Positions 10,519 to 23,528 of a stretch of 64,000 nt of DNA are shown in pieces. The DNA lies in NCBI GenBank assembly GCA_016081115.2, contig JABTTQ020000358.1:248001-312000 (forward strand). Direction: 5' to 3'. This stretch comes from Rehmannia glutinosa (taxonomy: Eukaryota > Streptophyta > Magnoliopsida > Lamiales > Orobanchaceae). The translations under genes and the position numbers were made by a program. The notes under the pieces were generated by a model that saw nothing but the letters and a program-made list of their open reading frames with translations, was not told where the DNA came from and searched no databases. Position 1 is the stretch's first letter; every line of letters starts with the position of its first letter.

Positions 10519-12840
10519 ATGGAAGCAAATTTGACACGCATCCCTATGTTCACTATTGAAGAATTTGATGATTGGAAAATTCAGATGCGAGTGCTCATCT
10601 ATCAAAGATTACATGATGAGATGTGGATAGTAATAGAAGATGGGCCTCTACAAATATTAAAGGTGAACACAAATTGACGCAGAGTTGTACCAAGAAGAAG
10701 AAGATGTTGCTCTAGACCAGTCATGGTTGAAAAACCAAGAACCGAGTGGACAAATGATGACAGAAAAAGATACAACCTGGATAATGTAGCCAAGGACATC
10801 CTCTACAAAACCTTCGACAAAGCCATGTTCAACAAAGTCAAATCATGCAAAACGGCTAAAGAAATCAGGGAAGCCGACATTGATTTGTGAAGGCTCGTGA
10901 GCAAATCAAAGAAAACAAATTATCGTGGTCGTACGTAAGTTTGAAAATTTCAAAATGATCTCGGGAGAGAATCTGGATCAACTAGACGCTCGGTTTACGT
11001 AAATCACAAATGAGTTGGCTACACTTGAAAGGAATATACACGAATGAAATGTGTATGAAGATCCTAAAAAGTCTTTTGAATGGGAAATGAAGGTCATGGC
11101 ATCGAGACATTCCATGGACCTATCAAAGACATCCAACCATGAACTATTCTCGGACCTCAAAGCCTATGAGTTTGAGCCGAGAAGAAAAAGACGAGGAAGA
11201 GACAATTTGTACCCAAAACAATTTGCTTCTAATTGTCAAAGATGGGAAGAGAGCCGAGGTCAAAGAGGCAATTGACCCAGAAGAAATAGCCCCGATGGTC
11301 AAAAGATTTAACAAGTTCTTTAACAAGAACTACAAGAGAGGAAAGGGTGAATCTTCCGTAAGACACTCGGCTCCCTCCAAATCAAGGGATGATAGGCCAA
11401 CCAAGAGAATGATCATCAACAAGTTGAGTATCAAAGTATCGACAACTCAAGAGTAGAAAGAGCCGATCAAAAGGTGAATATCTATGTTGGAATTGTAGAC
11501 AACCAGTGTCACTATGCCATTGATCGCTCATATCCTCGTAGTCAACAAGTACAAGAATGAAGAAGAAAGAAAGGTCTTGAGAGAAAGAAGACAAGAAAAG
11601 AAAAAAGGCAATGATGGTCGCAGAGATCCAATAAAAATGACCAAGTCAAAAGAGGTGATTGAGAGAGTGAAGCCGACTACTCGAGTGACTCGAAGAAGAA
11701 GCCTTGATCCGCTTAATGGCCAAAGAACAAGATCAAGAAGATGAGGTACAATCTAATTCAACAAGCTCGACACTAGTGATAGTGATCGTGACACACACAC
11801 TTCATCACCTACTAATCTTTATGATTCATTAGGCAAAATGATGAAAGATTTTGAGCACATTAAATCCTCACACACACTATTGAATGAGGAAAACAGCCTA
11901 CTTAAAAGTCAAAACTCAAAGTCGACTAAGGAGCCGAGTACTCTTAAGTCAAATAGTCATGAAAATGAAAGTTTAAAGGGTAAAAAATGCTAAATTAGTA
12001 GCAGTAAATTGCCGCTTATAGAAAAGAGGGAGAATGACCTCAAGAATGTTATTGCCTCATTCACTAAGGCATCTAAATCATTGGATGATCTTATTATGAG
12101 TCAAAGAGAATGTGGAGACAAGACAGCTTAGATTTAATTCCTTTGTGCCATGTCAAACCTCAAGAGTAATTTTGGAAAAAGGATCTTCAAGTCATGAAGA
12201 GTCCGAAAAATCCAAAACTCTAAATATTGCACACACTTTCACTCCAAAGCACAATACTAAGCAAACCGGCCTTGGTTACAAAGGGAAAGGAAAACAACGA
12301 TTGAGTGTCTTGAAAGGACAATGAGAAGAGATTCACCGAGTTCCTCAAATGAGACTCCAAACAGAAAATACTCTGTAAAGAAGAAGCAGAGCTACCAAAA
12401 ATCCCTTAAAATCCATAAAAGAAATACATATGATGGGAATGGTAGAAGATATCCAAGCCAAGCCGATTGGAACAATGTGAACTATCAAAGACAGACTTAT
12501 GGAATATAAGCCAGATGGCAAAGGCCTAGAACTCAAAGAAAGGCCATTCCAAAAGCACAAGAGCTTTCATCAACACACATATGCACCTAGGCACTACACT
12601 CAAAAACACCACAATTACCCAACAAAGGCAATTGCTAAAACACATATGCAGCATACGAGACAAAAGAGACAATTTGTATGAACTAGTAATCCCCAAGCAA
12701 TTTGCCAGGATTAATTATGATTATGGCATCGATAGATGGCAACCTCTTAGAGTCAAATCATTTGGCTATAGGTTGGTTGGATCATCTTATAACTCTAACC
12801 CCTCGGGACCTGCACAAGAATGGGTACCTAAAACTTAATT
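10519..12840 (+). pseudogene. gag of copia element 1 (frames broken)
   Basis: The gene begins MEANLTRIPMFTIEEFDDWK at 10519, a normal distance after the PBS, and would form the virus-like particle. Recognisable blocks are a Lys-rich segment (about 11290-11440) and a zinc-knuckle-like CWNCRQP near 11485. In its final position Arg (CGC) replaces the usual Cys, and the same change occurs in element 2. A basic, Ser/Asn/Gln-rich C-terminal region runs to about 12830. Multiple frameshifts prevent one continuous protein. Confidence 0.85.
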
Positions 12841-15800
12841 TCCTTGATTGCAGGTTCAAGGAACAGTGAAAGTGCCAAGGAACCTGGTACATGGATAGTG
12901 GTTGTTCCAGGACATATGACAGAAATAAGAGAAATCTGTCAAAATTCAAGGAAGTCAAAGGAGCAAAAGTCATATTTGGAGGAAATGAAGCTCCTGGTGA
13001 AATAAGAGGCATTGGATCCATCAAAAGGAATGGTTTAGAAATCACAGATGTTGCATATGTTGAAGGACTAAACTTCAATTTACTAAGCATCACCAACTCG
13101 TGACAAGGGCTACAATGTTGGATTCAACATGGGTGTATGCCAAATCAAGGATATTGAATCAAATGAAGTTGTACCGCAAGGAAATAGATGAGAAGAATAT
13201 GTATGTAGTGGATTGGTCAATCGCAACACCCAAAGACTGTCTACTAGCAAAAGACACAAATTAATCAAGTTGGTTGTGGCACAAAAAGTCGAGTCACTGA
13301 ATTTCAAAACAATTAACAAGCTAGCAAGAAGTCATCCGGTAGAAGGACTTCCGCACTCAAAGATACAAGAAGGAGAGTATATGTGATGCATGTCGGAAGG
13401 AAAACAAATCAAGTCGTCTTTCAAAGAAAAGACATGCCCATCCTCAACAAGAATATTGCATCTACTTCATATGGATCTATTTGGCCCAAAGTGGAACCAA
13501 CCAAAGATAAGTGGAAAGAAATACACCTTGGTGGTAGTAGATGACTACTCAAGATATACATGGACAATATTCATGTGCAAGAAGAAGAAAGAAACTCTAC
13601 AAAAGCTACCACACGGTGATGAAGAGGATACAAAATGAGAAGAGTCAAACCATTATCAAAATAAGATCGAGATAGAGGAACCGAGTTTGTCAATGGAATA
13701 ATAACTCAAGATCAGAGTGAGAATGGCATTGGTCATGAACTATCACCGCAAGGACTCCACAAGAGAATGGAGTTGCGAAAGAAGGAATTTAACCCTCAAA
13801 GAAAAAGAAGACCATGTTAGTCAAGCAGGTTACCAAAAAGATTTTGGTCAAGCAATCAACACACTGCTACACCCAAAACAGATGTATGATAAATAGCGGT
13901 GACAAAGACTCCCTATGAGATCCTGGATGGAAGAAAACCAAATGTTGCATATTTCAGGATATTTGGATGTAAATGCTTCATCCACAACAATGGCAAAGAC
14001 AACCTAAAGGCTTTTGATGCTAAAGTCGATGAGGGTATCTTTTAGATACTCACCAAAGCAAAGCCTACGAATACTCAACAAAAGAACTATGGTTACGGAA
14101 GAATCCATTCATGTAGTATTCGATGAGCCAAATATAAATGGGGAAGACATTGAAGAGTCACCGACAAGTCAATCGCCCAACCTTACGAAGAGTCCCTTGT
14201 CAAGTCAAGCGGGATTATCAATTCGAAGAAGATGAGATAGCTGAATCTCAAAAGCGGTGGAAAATTTACAACTAAGTGATTACGAGAGAGCCGACCACAA
14301 AGAACACAACCGCAAGTCGATCAATCCACTAACTCACTCCAACTTTGATGTAAGATGGCCGAGAGACCATCCACTTAACTTGTCATTGGAGATATAAGAG
14401 AAGGTGTCAAAACAAGATCTAGAACTCAACAAGAAGCTATGTTCACATGCTTCATCTCGCAAATAGAGCCAAAAGATGTGTCACAAGCATTGGATGACAC
14501 ACATTGGATTCAAGCTATGCAAGAAGAGTCAATCAGTTTGAGAGAAATAAAGTATGGGAACTAGTGCAAAGACCCATACATCAAAATGTTATTGGAACCA
14601 AATGGGTATTCAGAAATAAGATGAACGAGGAAGGTTCTGTGGTAAGAAACAAAGCAAGACTAGTAGCCAAAGGATATTGTCAAGAAGAAGGGATAGATTT
14701 TGATGAAACATTTGCCCCTGTAGCAAGATTGGAAGCTATAAGGATGTTTCTTGCCTATGCTGCTCACAAGAATTTCACTGTATATCAAATGGATGTAAAA
14801 AGTGCATTCCTGAATGGGTTATTGGAAGAAGAAGTGTATGTTGAACAACCACCAGGATTTGAGCAGAAGACTCTTGGAGACAAGGTATACAAACTCAAGA
14901 AAGCCCTGTACGGATTGAAACAGGCACCCAGAGCATGGTATGATACCCTGTCACAATTCCTGACTGAAAATGGATTCACAAAAGGAAAAGTAGATAGAAC
15001 ACTTTTCAGAATTCAAGACAAGAAGAGTATACTGCTTGTTCAAATATATGTGGATGATATCATTTTTGGATCCACTGACAAAGAGCTGTGTGAAAAATTC
15101 TCAAACCTCATGCAAAGCAAATTTGAAATGAGCATGATGGGAGAGCTGACATTTTTCCTTGGACTTCAAGTGAAACAGCTGAAAGATGGAACCTTCATAA
15201 GTCAAACAAAATATACCAGGGATTTAATGAAGAAGTTTGGTATGGAAGAGAAGTCTTCTGTAAAAATACCAATGAACACATCAGTCAAAATGGACATGGA
15301 TGCAGACGGCAAGCCTGTAGATCAAACAAGATACAGAGCACTTATTGGATCATCGCTTCTATCTCACAAAGAAGCGAGCCAGACATCACCTTTGCTGTAG
15401 GTGTATGTGCAAGATTTCAATCTGCTCCAAAAAGAGAGCCATATGACAAAGGCTAAAAGAATACCGAGATACTTGAAAGGAAGCCAAGAAGTAGGCCTAT
15501 GGTATCCAAAGGAAGGTGGATTCAAGCTAATTGGCTATTCGATTCTCGACTATATCTTGGATGCAGAGTGGACAGGAAGAGCACCTCGTGCACTGTCAAA
15601 TGCGGGAAAAGACTAATTTCCTGGTTTAGCAAGAAGCAAAACTCAATAGCCACCTCTACAAATGAGGCGAATACATAGTCTGGGCGGTGTTGCAGCCCAA
15701 GTCCTATGGATGAGACAACAAATTGAGAGACTATGAAGTTGAAGAAAAAGAAATTCCAATCATGTGTGATAACACAAGTGCCATTGCAATCACTCAAAAT

Positions 15801-15988
15801 CTCGTGTTGCACTCAAGAACAAAACATATAGATGTCGATATCATTTCATAAGAGATCATGTTGAAAAGAAGGACATTATCTTGGAATACATCTCAATCGA
15901 TAAACAACTAGCCGACATCTTCACAAAACCATTATGTGAGTCAAGATTTGAAGAACTCAAGCATGAGTTGGGGTTAATTGAGTGGTGA
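12841..15988 (+). pseudogene. pol of copia element 1 (PR-IN-RT-RH)
   Basis: Aspartic protease: YMDSGCSRTYD with catalytic DSG at 12894-12902. Pre-integrase: WHKKS (about 13271) and CDACRKEN (about 13385-13410). Integrase core: LLHMDLFGP (about 13457) and VVVDDYSRYTW (about 13535). Reverse transcriptase (RVT_2): an uninterrupted frame from 14504 to 15400 with NVIGTKWVFRNK, YQMDVKSAFLNG and the catalytic YVDD at 15047-15058. RNase H: CDNTSAIAITQN (about 15762) through KHIDVRYHFIRDHV and LADIFTKPL, ending at a TGA at 15986-15988. Regions outside RT carry many frameshifts. RT is the best-preserved coding sequence in the window. Confidence 0.92.
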
Positions 15989-16538
15989 CACTCGGGACGA
16001 ATCAAAGAAGAGAATTAGAAAGAAAAAGAAGTGAAAAAGAGTCGAAAACAAAAATCAACTCAAGAAATCACCAGATCGGAAAGAAAACTACACCGAGTCG
16101 GTGATAGTTGAGTCAACAAGAGAATCGAGGAGTAGAGTTAAATCACTAAGAGATAAGTGAATAACTTATAAGCAAAGTGACAAAAAAATCGTTTTAACTT
16201 AGCGGGAATGTTTTAAGGAACACGTCAAAGATAATGATGATGTGTACGGACATAAAGCCGCACACTAAGCTTATGATTGGATATAAATGCTGCCGCATTA
16301 AATATGAGACGTGAAATGCTCAATAGGCGTGTGAAATCCAAGCCGTTGATTTCGATCACAATTCAAAACCGTCGCACGCCCTTTCATAAACCATATTTAA
16401 ACCATTTTCGCCCTGCTTTTCTCTCACACTTCCAAAAACTGTTCATCTTTTTCTCTCAAAAGGCAAAGGCAAATACTCAAAAACCCTATCAACCTTCAAA
16501 TCAAATTTCGAACTTTTCCTTGAAATTATTCTCGAGAA
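15989..16538 (+). other. Spacer between pol and post-pol ORF, element 1
   Basis: About 550 bp, purine-rich, with no conserved protein block seen. The matching spacer in element 2 (50221-50767) is similar along its length. It could hold splice sites or an internal promoter for the post-pol ORF, but no signal can be assigned with confidence. Confidence 0.5.
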
Positions 16539-19500
16539 ATGGCACCAACGTATGACTTTACCAAGTTGGGAAAACAAATCCACACCGGTTCGACCGTGGA
16601 TTTCGACTGAATGGTGAAGCAGGGTCCGACGACACCCTGGTGAAGAAAATCGCGGAGAAGTTGGAAACGCCGGATCAAAACCGTTTCTAACGCTGGAATA
16701 TCCTATGACCTATGTGGAGGAGGTCGCACAATTCTACGTGAATGCCGAGATTCACGATGAAGGAATCAAGTCATCTGCTCACACGGGAAGCGGTGACTAT
16801 CACCGCCAAGGATTTGGTGAATATTGCTCACTACCTGGAAGGAGCAATCGAAATTAAGGAAGTTCGATGTAAACTTGGCCGACGCATGGAAAGAGATAGC
16901 CAAGTCCGACCTTGCCGATAAAATTATATACACAAAGAAACAAGAGATCACAAGGAGGATTATCATAAATTGTTGGACATAGTTGCCAAATGCATCGACA
17001 TCAAATTTGGCGACTTTGACCAACTATCAAAGGCAAAGTGGGTTGTGATGGCTGCAATCATGGAAGAAAAGAAGATAAACTGGCCGAGTTTATCTACAAA
17101 ATTCTGTCAAAACGTGGGGAACAAGTCCTTCAAAGAAGATGGCACATTTGGAGGATCCCTAGGATATGGCCTAGTGATTGGCCGGCCATCGGAGGTGAAA
17201 GGAGTACCTCTTAGACATGGGAAGGCTTTCCATGTCAACAAGAGGATGTTCGAGCTAACCTCTCTCGGTGCTCGAAGCGAGCTTATGCCAAGAGAGCCGA
17301 CACGTGAGGGGGAATCGGTGACCCAAGATACACCGCTTTCTCTCTCCAGAAGAAAGAAAGCCCCGCACATTTTGCTAAGAAGATCACGCCCTGCAAAGAA
17401 AGAGAACCAAACATGCTCCCGCCCGCAGCAGAGAGTCACCCGCCCCAGCCAGCCGTGTCACCCGCCCCGCAGCTAGTGGTCGAGAAGGACTCACTAATGC
17501 CTTCACCGATCGTCAAAAGGAGGAGAACCGACAAGCCTAGACGGCCGGCTCCTCGTAAACAAACACAAGCAAGCCCCGCCCTTGCCCAAGACTCGAGGAC
17601 GCCGCCCCCAACTGTAAATTCCCCGGTACAAACCAGAGACGAAGGAGACTCGTCAAACAATCCGAACAGAGAAACCGGTGAGCCGATTCTCGGCTAACAC
17701 AAATACGAGAGACTACCCGGAGAAGTAGAGTCTCCGGATGTAATAGATGAAACCGCCAAGTCTCTGTCTGAAGGCGTCGCAGAGGCAACCCGAAGACACA
17801 GATGTAGCTCACACACAAGCACAAGAAGAACCAGCCCAAGCGAATAGTGATGTAATGATCCTATCTCCACCTTACCCAGACATCCAAAATCGTCTGCGTG
17901 AGTGGAGAAAATGGAAGTTGAGCAAGTCGAGGAACAGTTCCAACGGCCTGAATTCATAGAAGAAGAAGAGGAACGCTAAATTTCCTGGGATCGACTCATC
18001 GTGCTCCCAAAGACTTGATGAGGACAATCGCTAGACATCTTGCAAATCTACAAGGACAGGGGGAGAGAGCAAAGCAAGTCAAGAAGCCAAGACGTGAGAA
18101 GGCAAGATCCGCCCTATCTCCGGCACCACGTAACACTTCCATCCTCTTCTTGATGTCTTCTCCGAAAGTGATGAAGAACTGGAGAATGTCACGCCACGAA
18201 GAGTTGCAGATGCATGCGGCAATCGCATGAATCAAGAATCCTTCACGAGCAAAGATCGATGGAGGGACCAGGAGAGTCCTCCAAAACACACTGAAATCGA
18301 TCCAATGGGAGTGGTTCAAAGCAAATAGCCACGATGTTGCCGCTACCACTTCCCACTCACTCGGAAGAAGGCAATAAGGGAAATGGCGATGAAACGGGCT
18401 TGTGGGGACCCCGGTCGAGCCAACCCCTGTTGAAGATGTGCTACCACCGCCCCAACGGCTGAACCATCAATTGAAACAATGAGTCCTGGAGACGAGTGAC
18501 CCCACTCCAAGTCACTCACCGGTGGTGCGCCACCGAGGGGGGAAACTCCTCCACCGCAGTAAGTCGGAGGATGCCGCAGATAACTCCACAAAGAAGCAAG
18601 GAGGCGAAGAAGAGAAATTACAATCACAGAAGAACAAAGAAGGTGCCATCAACGAAGCTCGCAGTTGAGACGCTGTCCGAGGTGCCACCGCTTCACGATG
18701 GCTAATGACGCGCGATGCGTCGAGGCACGAGAAGGAATGTACCCGGGAGTTAACACTGGCGATGAAAGTGCAATCCATGGGGTTGAGACTCCAATGGATG
18801 CCATTGTAGAAGACCCGAGACACCGACACTCGTCGAAAGGGAGGACAGTGCCTCGCAGCAGAGAGACCGCCGGAGGAAATGAAGGCCCACGGGAGGTTGA
18901 GACTTCCCGGGAAAAGAGGTCAAGTAGTAGAGAACATCCCTCCCGCAATCATCGACCCATCGAGAAGGAAATCAGCGCACTTCATGATTCCCAGGACAAC
19001 CCCGATGTCACTTTTCTCGGGATCGAGGCGATGCGAAGAAAGTTCGAGTCAACCCCATGACAAATCCAAAAGACTCAGTGCGGATGTTCCAGGCACGAGC
19101 AAGTCCGATCCCAAGACTACTCGTCAAACTTTTAACTTTGATGATGAGCCACCTCTAGAAATCTCATCATCGCCCGATGACGCCGATAAGGCCGAGGATA
19201 AGTCAATCGAAAAGGAAAAATCATTTGAGACCAACGGTTGTTAAGACAATGAGGCTCGGCAAGTTCGGGTCTACTTCACAACCAAACCCACCTAAACCGG
19301 AAAACCACCGCTCCGCTCCTCAAGCTACACGGTGGATCGATTCCCAAAAGAACTTCACGCGCACCGCTCATCATCGAACAAATCCCGGTCGGCGGTGATG
19401 AATCTTTTGTAGAATCTTTCCCTTTCTCACCGGGAGATACTAGAACTCCACGAAGAGTCGAAAACGAGCAAGCACGTTATCACGCACAGCCCCTGTTTTT

Positions 19501-21044
19501 CACTCAGGCACCATTGTTCCGATTTTGATTTCGACGTCAGATGGCCATCACCGCAATGAAGAATCACCAAGCACGAGAAGTGTTCAAGGCACTCTTTGTT
19601 GAAGTTGAAAAGATGGAGAGGCATCAGGCCTCTTTGGACATGCGATTGGACAACAGAGATGCCACCCTTACGGTGACTTAAGAGGCATAACAAGTTCGAA
19701 TAAGGGAATGGTGGCAACAAAGCAGAATCAATGCGTGTGGAACAGTGAGATACTTTAGAACCTTGTTCAACAAGTCGGGTGTGGAGAGTCGAGAATGTTG
19801 ATGCAAAAACGGTTCGAGGGAACACATTGAGCATATGCATGAAGCTCACACCGCCGAGATCAAGTCGCTGCGTGAGCGTAATGCAAATGATATACGGCGT
19901 TTGGAAGAACACATGACAAGAAAATTCAGCCTTCTCATGGCCGAGATGAAGCCGATTTTGAGAATCCAACGCTACGATCTGGCCTCAATTCGTGCCGCAT
20001 ACAACGCAGCAGACTTGAAGCAGTAATTCAACCATCGGAGACTCGACTTCATGCTTGCCAAAGATGTTCCCTGGGGTTCCTCTATCCTTTGATGATGCCA
20101 AAAAGGGGGAAGAGGAATACCTTAAAGCAAAGAAAAACCGAAAAGAAAGAGAAAAGAAAGAAGCGGTGAGAAGGGAAAATCACCGAGGAAATTTTGAAAC
20201 TAAAGAAAGGAAAATCACTTTGAGGGGGAAGGATCAAAAGATATGACCTTGATGATTGCACAAACCCCCAACAACAGGTCCTGTCACGGTGACATTATAA
20301 GCAAAGAAACTCCCCGTGACTCGCCACTCCAACACACTGTATCTATAGCCGAGAAGAGAAAAGCAATTGAAGCAGGGATGAAGGAGGTGGAAGGAAGAAT
20401 GGATGCAGGGTGATGAACATCTTGAAAGAACACGGAGGCATTCCATTGACAGAGACACGTATGCCATTTCGTATGTCGGGACAGAGCAAGATCGATTGAC
20501 GAATTCAAAACGCCGAATCAAGGATATTTTGCAAATATGTCCATGGCTCAAGCTTGGGACTGTCTTGGGAAAAGTGGTCTCACATTATGTGAAGAAGGTC
20601 GATGCATGCCAGACAACCAGCGAGAATACTCTGCTGGTCACTCCACGGGCACTCACCGGAAAAGAAGAAGGCCCCAAGACAAGATACGCCCCAGGTAGAG
20701 GAAAAAGAAGCAGTGATGGAGGAAGAAGCTTGCACCCAGGCCTCGCCCAAGAATATTGAATACGTAGATCCAGGAAAGAAATGAGGGATCTACTCGGGCC
20801 GGGCTTGACCAAGTGGCAAATTTGCGAGTGGCTAAAACTAACGCCGAGTATGTAAAGAGAATAGAAGAAGAAAACAAAAGACAAACTCGGCTATGGCGGG
20901 GAGAGACAGAAAGAACAAGGAAAGATGAAGTCGCCGAGGAAGGCATATGAGAAGAAAAAAAGGAAAAGCATTGATGACGAGAAGAAGAGAAGAAGAGAAG
21001 AAGATCCGATCAAGATGAAAGAAAGGAGACAACGAAGGAGATGA
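16539..21044 (+). pseudogene. Post-pol (env-like/accessory) ORF of copia element 1
   Basis: Starts MAPTYDFTKLGKQIH at 16539; a stop follows soon after, at the position where element 2 reads Gly. The N-terminal part (to about 17260) is globular, with blocks YPMTYVEEVAQFY and GKAFHVNKRMFE. A Pro/Ser/Arg-rich middle (about 17380-17700, basic cluster KRRRTDKPRR) follows, then a repeat-poor acidic region. Coiled-coil-like stretches lie near 19600-20030 (EVEKMERHQAS, ERNANDIRRLEEHMTRKF). The Lys/Glu/Arg-rich C-terminus ends near 21044. No clear membrane segment or signal peptide was seen, so 'env-like' is positional only. The globular part recalls plant transposon proteins such as PF20167, but that needs a profile search. 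Confidence 0.65.
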
Positions 21045-21300
21045 AGTGTTCTTTGTCCAACCCTTCTTGTATTTTATATGTAAATACATACAATGTAAGT
21101 CTTACGTAATAAAGCTATAAATTTTCTATTTTTTTGTGAAGACAATTACATACTCGATACACCTTGTAAAAATTGTGTTAAGTACAAGAATGATATGATC
21201 AATAAAAAGATTGATTCTGCGCATACATTCTATGTCAATACACTATCTCGTATGTATCTTTGTTATTTGCATCCTTGTATGATTTAAGTTTTGGCATCAT
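21045..21300 (+). other. 3' untranslated region of copia element 1
   Basis: AT-rich sequence between the last reading region and the polypurine tract. It contains tgtaaatacatacaatgtaa and aataaa-like motifs, and no coding block. Confidence 0.5.
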
Positions 21301-21315
21301 CAAAAAGGGGGAAAT
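21301..21315 (+). other. Polypurine tract of copia element 1
   Basis: caaaaagggggaaat directly abuts the 3' LTR start TGTTAGG. It is the plus-strand primer site for reverse transcription. Element 2 has the same tract at 55560-55574. Confidence 0.9.
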
Positions 21316-22850
21316 TGTTAGGAATTTTATTGTTTAGATTTTGATGAATGCCATGTAAAACTTAGAATAGAAAGTTGGCACCCCAATTCTTGTCAGAAAT
21401 GTATTGTAACAATTAGAGTGGCCAAGCCGAGTTAAGTCGCCTACGCCCCTAACATGCAAGAAGACAATCAAGGCTTGAAGGAAAACTCTCGAGAGACAAA
21501 ATTTGAGTACAAAGAAGAAAAGCAGACAGAACTCGATGAAAAAAATGAGATACTGGTGAGTGGAACATCGTCAAGTCAACTCAAGAGAAGCAAGTCTCAA
21601 GTCAAGTGATGAGAAGAGTCATCCATGATTGAAGTCGACTCTAAGTCACCTCGGGGGGAAAGCAAGGAAAAGCAATCAAGTCGAGATAATCGAAAAGAAC
21701 CGTTGACGTAAATCAAGAGATTTACTTAAACAAGTAATATCTCCATACCACCTTTCTGAGTGCTCACCCCGTAAGCGTGCAATTGGAATGAACCAATGGG
21801 AAGCACTACACCGTGTCGAACTCAAAAAGGTGAAACAACAATTCATACGAGGAAACAACAATTCCAAGAATCGCAAGCCAACGACGCAAAGTGACTTTCA
21901 AAAATAAGCCTATCTCTTCAACGGGCAAATTTTTGAAAGTTCACTATAAAAGGCCGAGGAGTTTGTTTGAGAAAGAGATGCATGCATGACACATACGTGA
22001 GATATACAAGCACATTAGAAAAATCGAAACAATCTCAATCCTCAAGCCTATATTTCAAGTACATCAATCCAACACTTACCCGTGAAGGAAAGAGAGCTTC
22101 AACCAGAGTTGAAGAGGAAACCTTTGAAAACAAGGGGTCTACTTTCCGGGGAAGGATTGTAGAAAAGTTCAAAGTTGAACTAAGTCTTAAGCATTTGGAG
22201 GGCTTCGTGATCAAATCCAAAGAGCTTGAGCAAGTGAGTGTAGTAGGCGCAGCTTGCCCCGTGAAGAAGCCGAGTCGAACGAGAAGCCACCGAGTGATCA
22301 AGGCGTCTCAGATCGAGTCCCAAAGGATCAAGTCGGCTGTTGTGATCAAGACTTGTATCTCGGATCTACCACTTTGTAAACCGATCATTACTTAGTGGAT
22401 TCCTCCAGGAGTTGGAGAAGAGAGGAGTAGAAGAATTACCCCATCTTCGAACCTCTATAAAAACTTTATTGTGTCATTTACATTTCAAAGATTTAAATTC
22501 CTCGCACTTTTAATTGCTTATATCTCACGATAAATTTGCTATCCATTTGATAATTTATAAGTACTAAATCAAGCTCTAAAATATTGCTTAATCAAACTTA
22601 AGGGTGTTAAGTCTTCCAATGAAAATAAAACCACGGTGAAGTTAAATTGTAGCCAACAAAGTGAGTTACTCCATCAATACTCAACCGAAATCGTTGAAAG
22701 ATTAACTCTCTTGAGTGACTAATTCGATTGTCCATCTAGGACACAAATTGTGTAGAATTAACTCGTAGATTTAAAAGGACTAAATCGAAAATGGGTAAGG
22801 TTTATTCAACCCCCTTCTAAACCTTACACTTACACCCCTTGGGACCTACA
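21316..22850 (+). repeat. 3' LTR of copia element 1
   Basis: Begins TGTTAGGAATTTT and ends GGGACCTACA. It is nearly identical to the 5' LTR, with differences mainly as small indels. The TATA box is at 21945-21951. The right target duplication ACACG (22851-22855) follows directly. Confidence 0.93.
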
Positions 22851-22855
22851 ACACG

Positions 22856-23017
22856 CCACTTACTTGATTTATTAATATTTGTTTGGGCCAATTTTACCCC
22901 TGGATAGATACTATTCAGTTTTTCTATTATTTTTAATGTTTTAATCTCAAATTTTTATTGATTTGTTATAACGGTTTAGATCAATCCCTACGGTCTCATC
23001 GCAGAAATGGTCTCACA
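22856..23017. repeat. 178-bp repeat unit right of copia element 1
   Basis: This continues the 178-bp unit interrupted at 8878 (ccacttacttgatttattaa to gcagaaatggtctcac), confirming that element 1 inserted inside the array. Confidence 0.9.
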
Positions 23018-23440
23018 AGAACCAACCCCGTATATCTATATCAAAATAGGAAAGAAAATTAGAAAAGTACTTTTATAGTCTGGGGCGTAAATACTCCATC
23101 TTGCGAGAATGGAAGGATATGAACTTTTAAGACTTATAATTATAATCGCTTAATTGCAAAGAAATATCCCTGTGAACTTGGGGTAAAATGCATTTTCGGA
23201 CTTTTGTTATGGGTTTGCAAAATATGCCCTGTATGTTCTTCAAGTTTTGCAAAATATGCCCCGTAAGTTTATAACGTTCGTAAAATTGGTCCTGCAAGTT
23301 TATACCGAAGCAATTGGTGTCCTATAAGTCTTGAGTTGATGCAAAATTGGTCTAGCGGAATAATTGCATATTTTCAAAATACCAATTATACCCTTATTCA
23401 TACACATAGCTGATTTGACTAAGTGTCATTTTGCTTAAAA
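23018..23440. other. Non-coding flank left of EPRV copy A
   Basis: From about 23165 this contains repeated phrases (tttgcaaaatatgccctgta, ttttgcaaaatatgccccgt). In reverse complement a similar phrase occurs at about 31260-31310, on the other side of copy A. No gene was seen. Confidence 0.5.
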
Positions 23441-23457
23441 TGGTATCGAGCCAGGTT
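23441..23457 (+). other. Primer-binding site of EPRV copy A
   Basis: tggtatcgagccaggttta matches the minus-strand site at the start of copy B except for the loss of CA in CAGAGCC. In Caulimoviridae the Met-tRNA site defines genome position 1. Confidence 0.75.
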
Positions 23458-23528
23458 TATTAAGAACTTTTTGGTTATATTTATTATATATATGTAATTA
23501 ACAATTGGTGAGGAGAATTTCCGAGAAT

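Larger units (their letters stand above)
8879..22850 (+). mobile_element. SIRE/Maximus-like copia retrotransposon 1
   Basis: A complete element of about 13.97 kb with direct LTRs (8879-10395 and 21316-22850), a Met-tRNA-type PBS, gag, pol in copia order, a 4.5 kb post-pol reading region, and a polypurine tract. It is flanked by ACACG (8874-8878 and 22851-22855). Integrase before RT defines Ty1/copia. LTRs over 1.5 kb and a long post-pol region are typical of the SIRE/Maximus lineage, some of whose members are described as carrying env-like ORFs. Frames are interrupted many times, partly in a pattern that suggests sequencing error. Confidence 0.93.

Noticed and set aside
17107..18829. Several open frames on the strand opposite the post-pol ORFs
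   Set aside because: They have no matching frames in the other element, no motifs, and follow the codon pattern of the plus-strand reading region; they are shadows.
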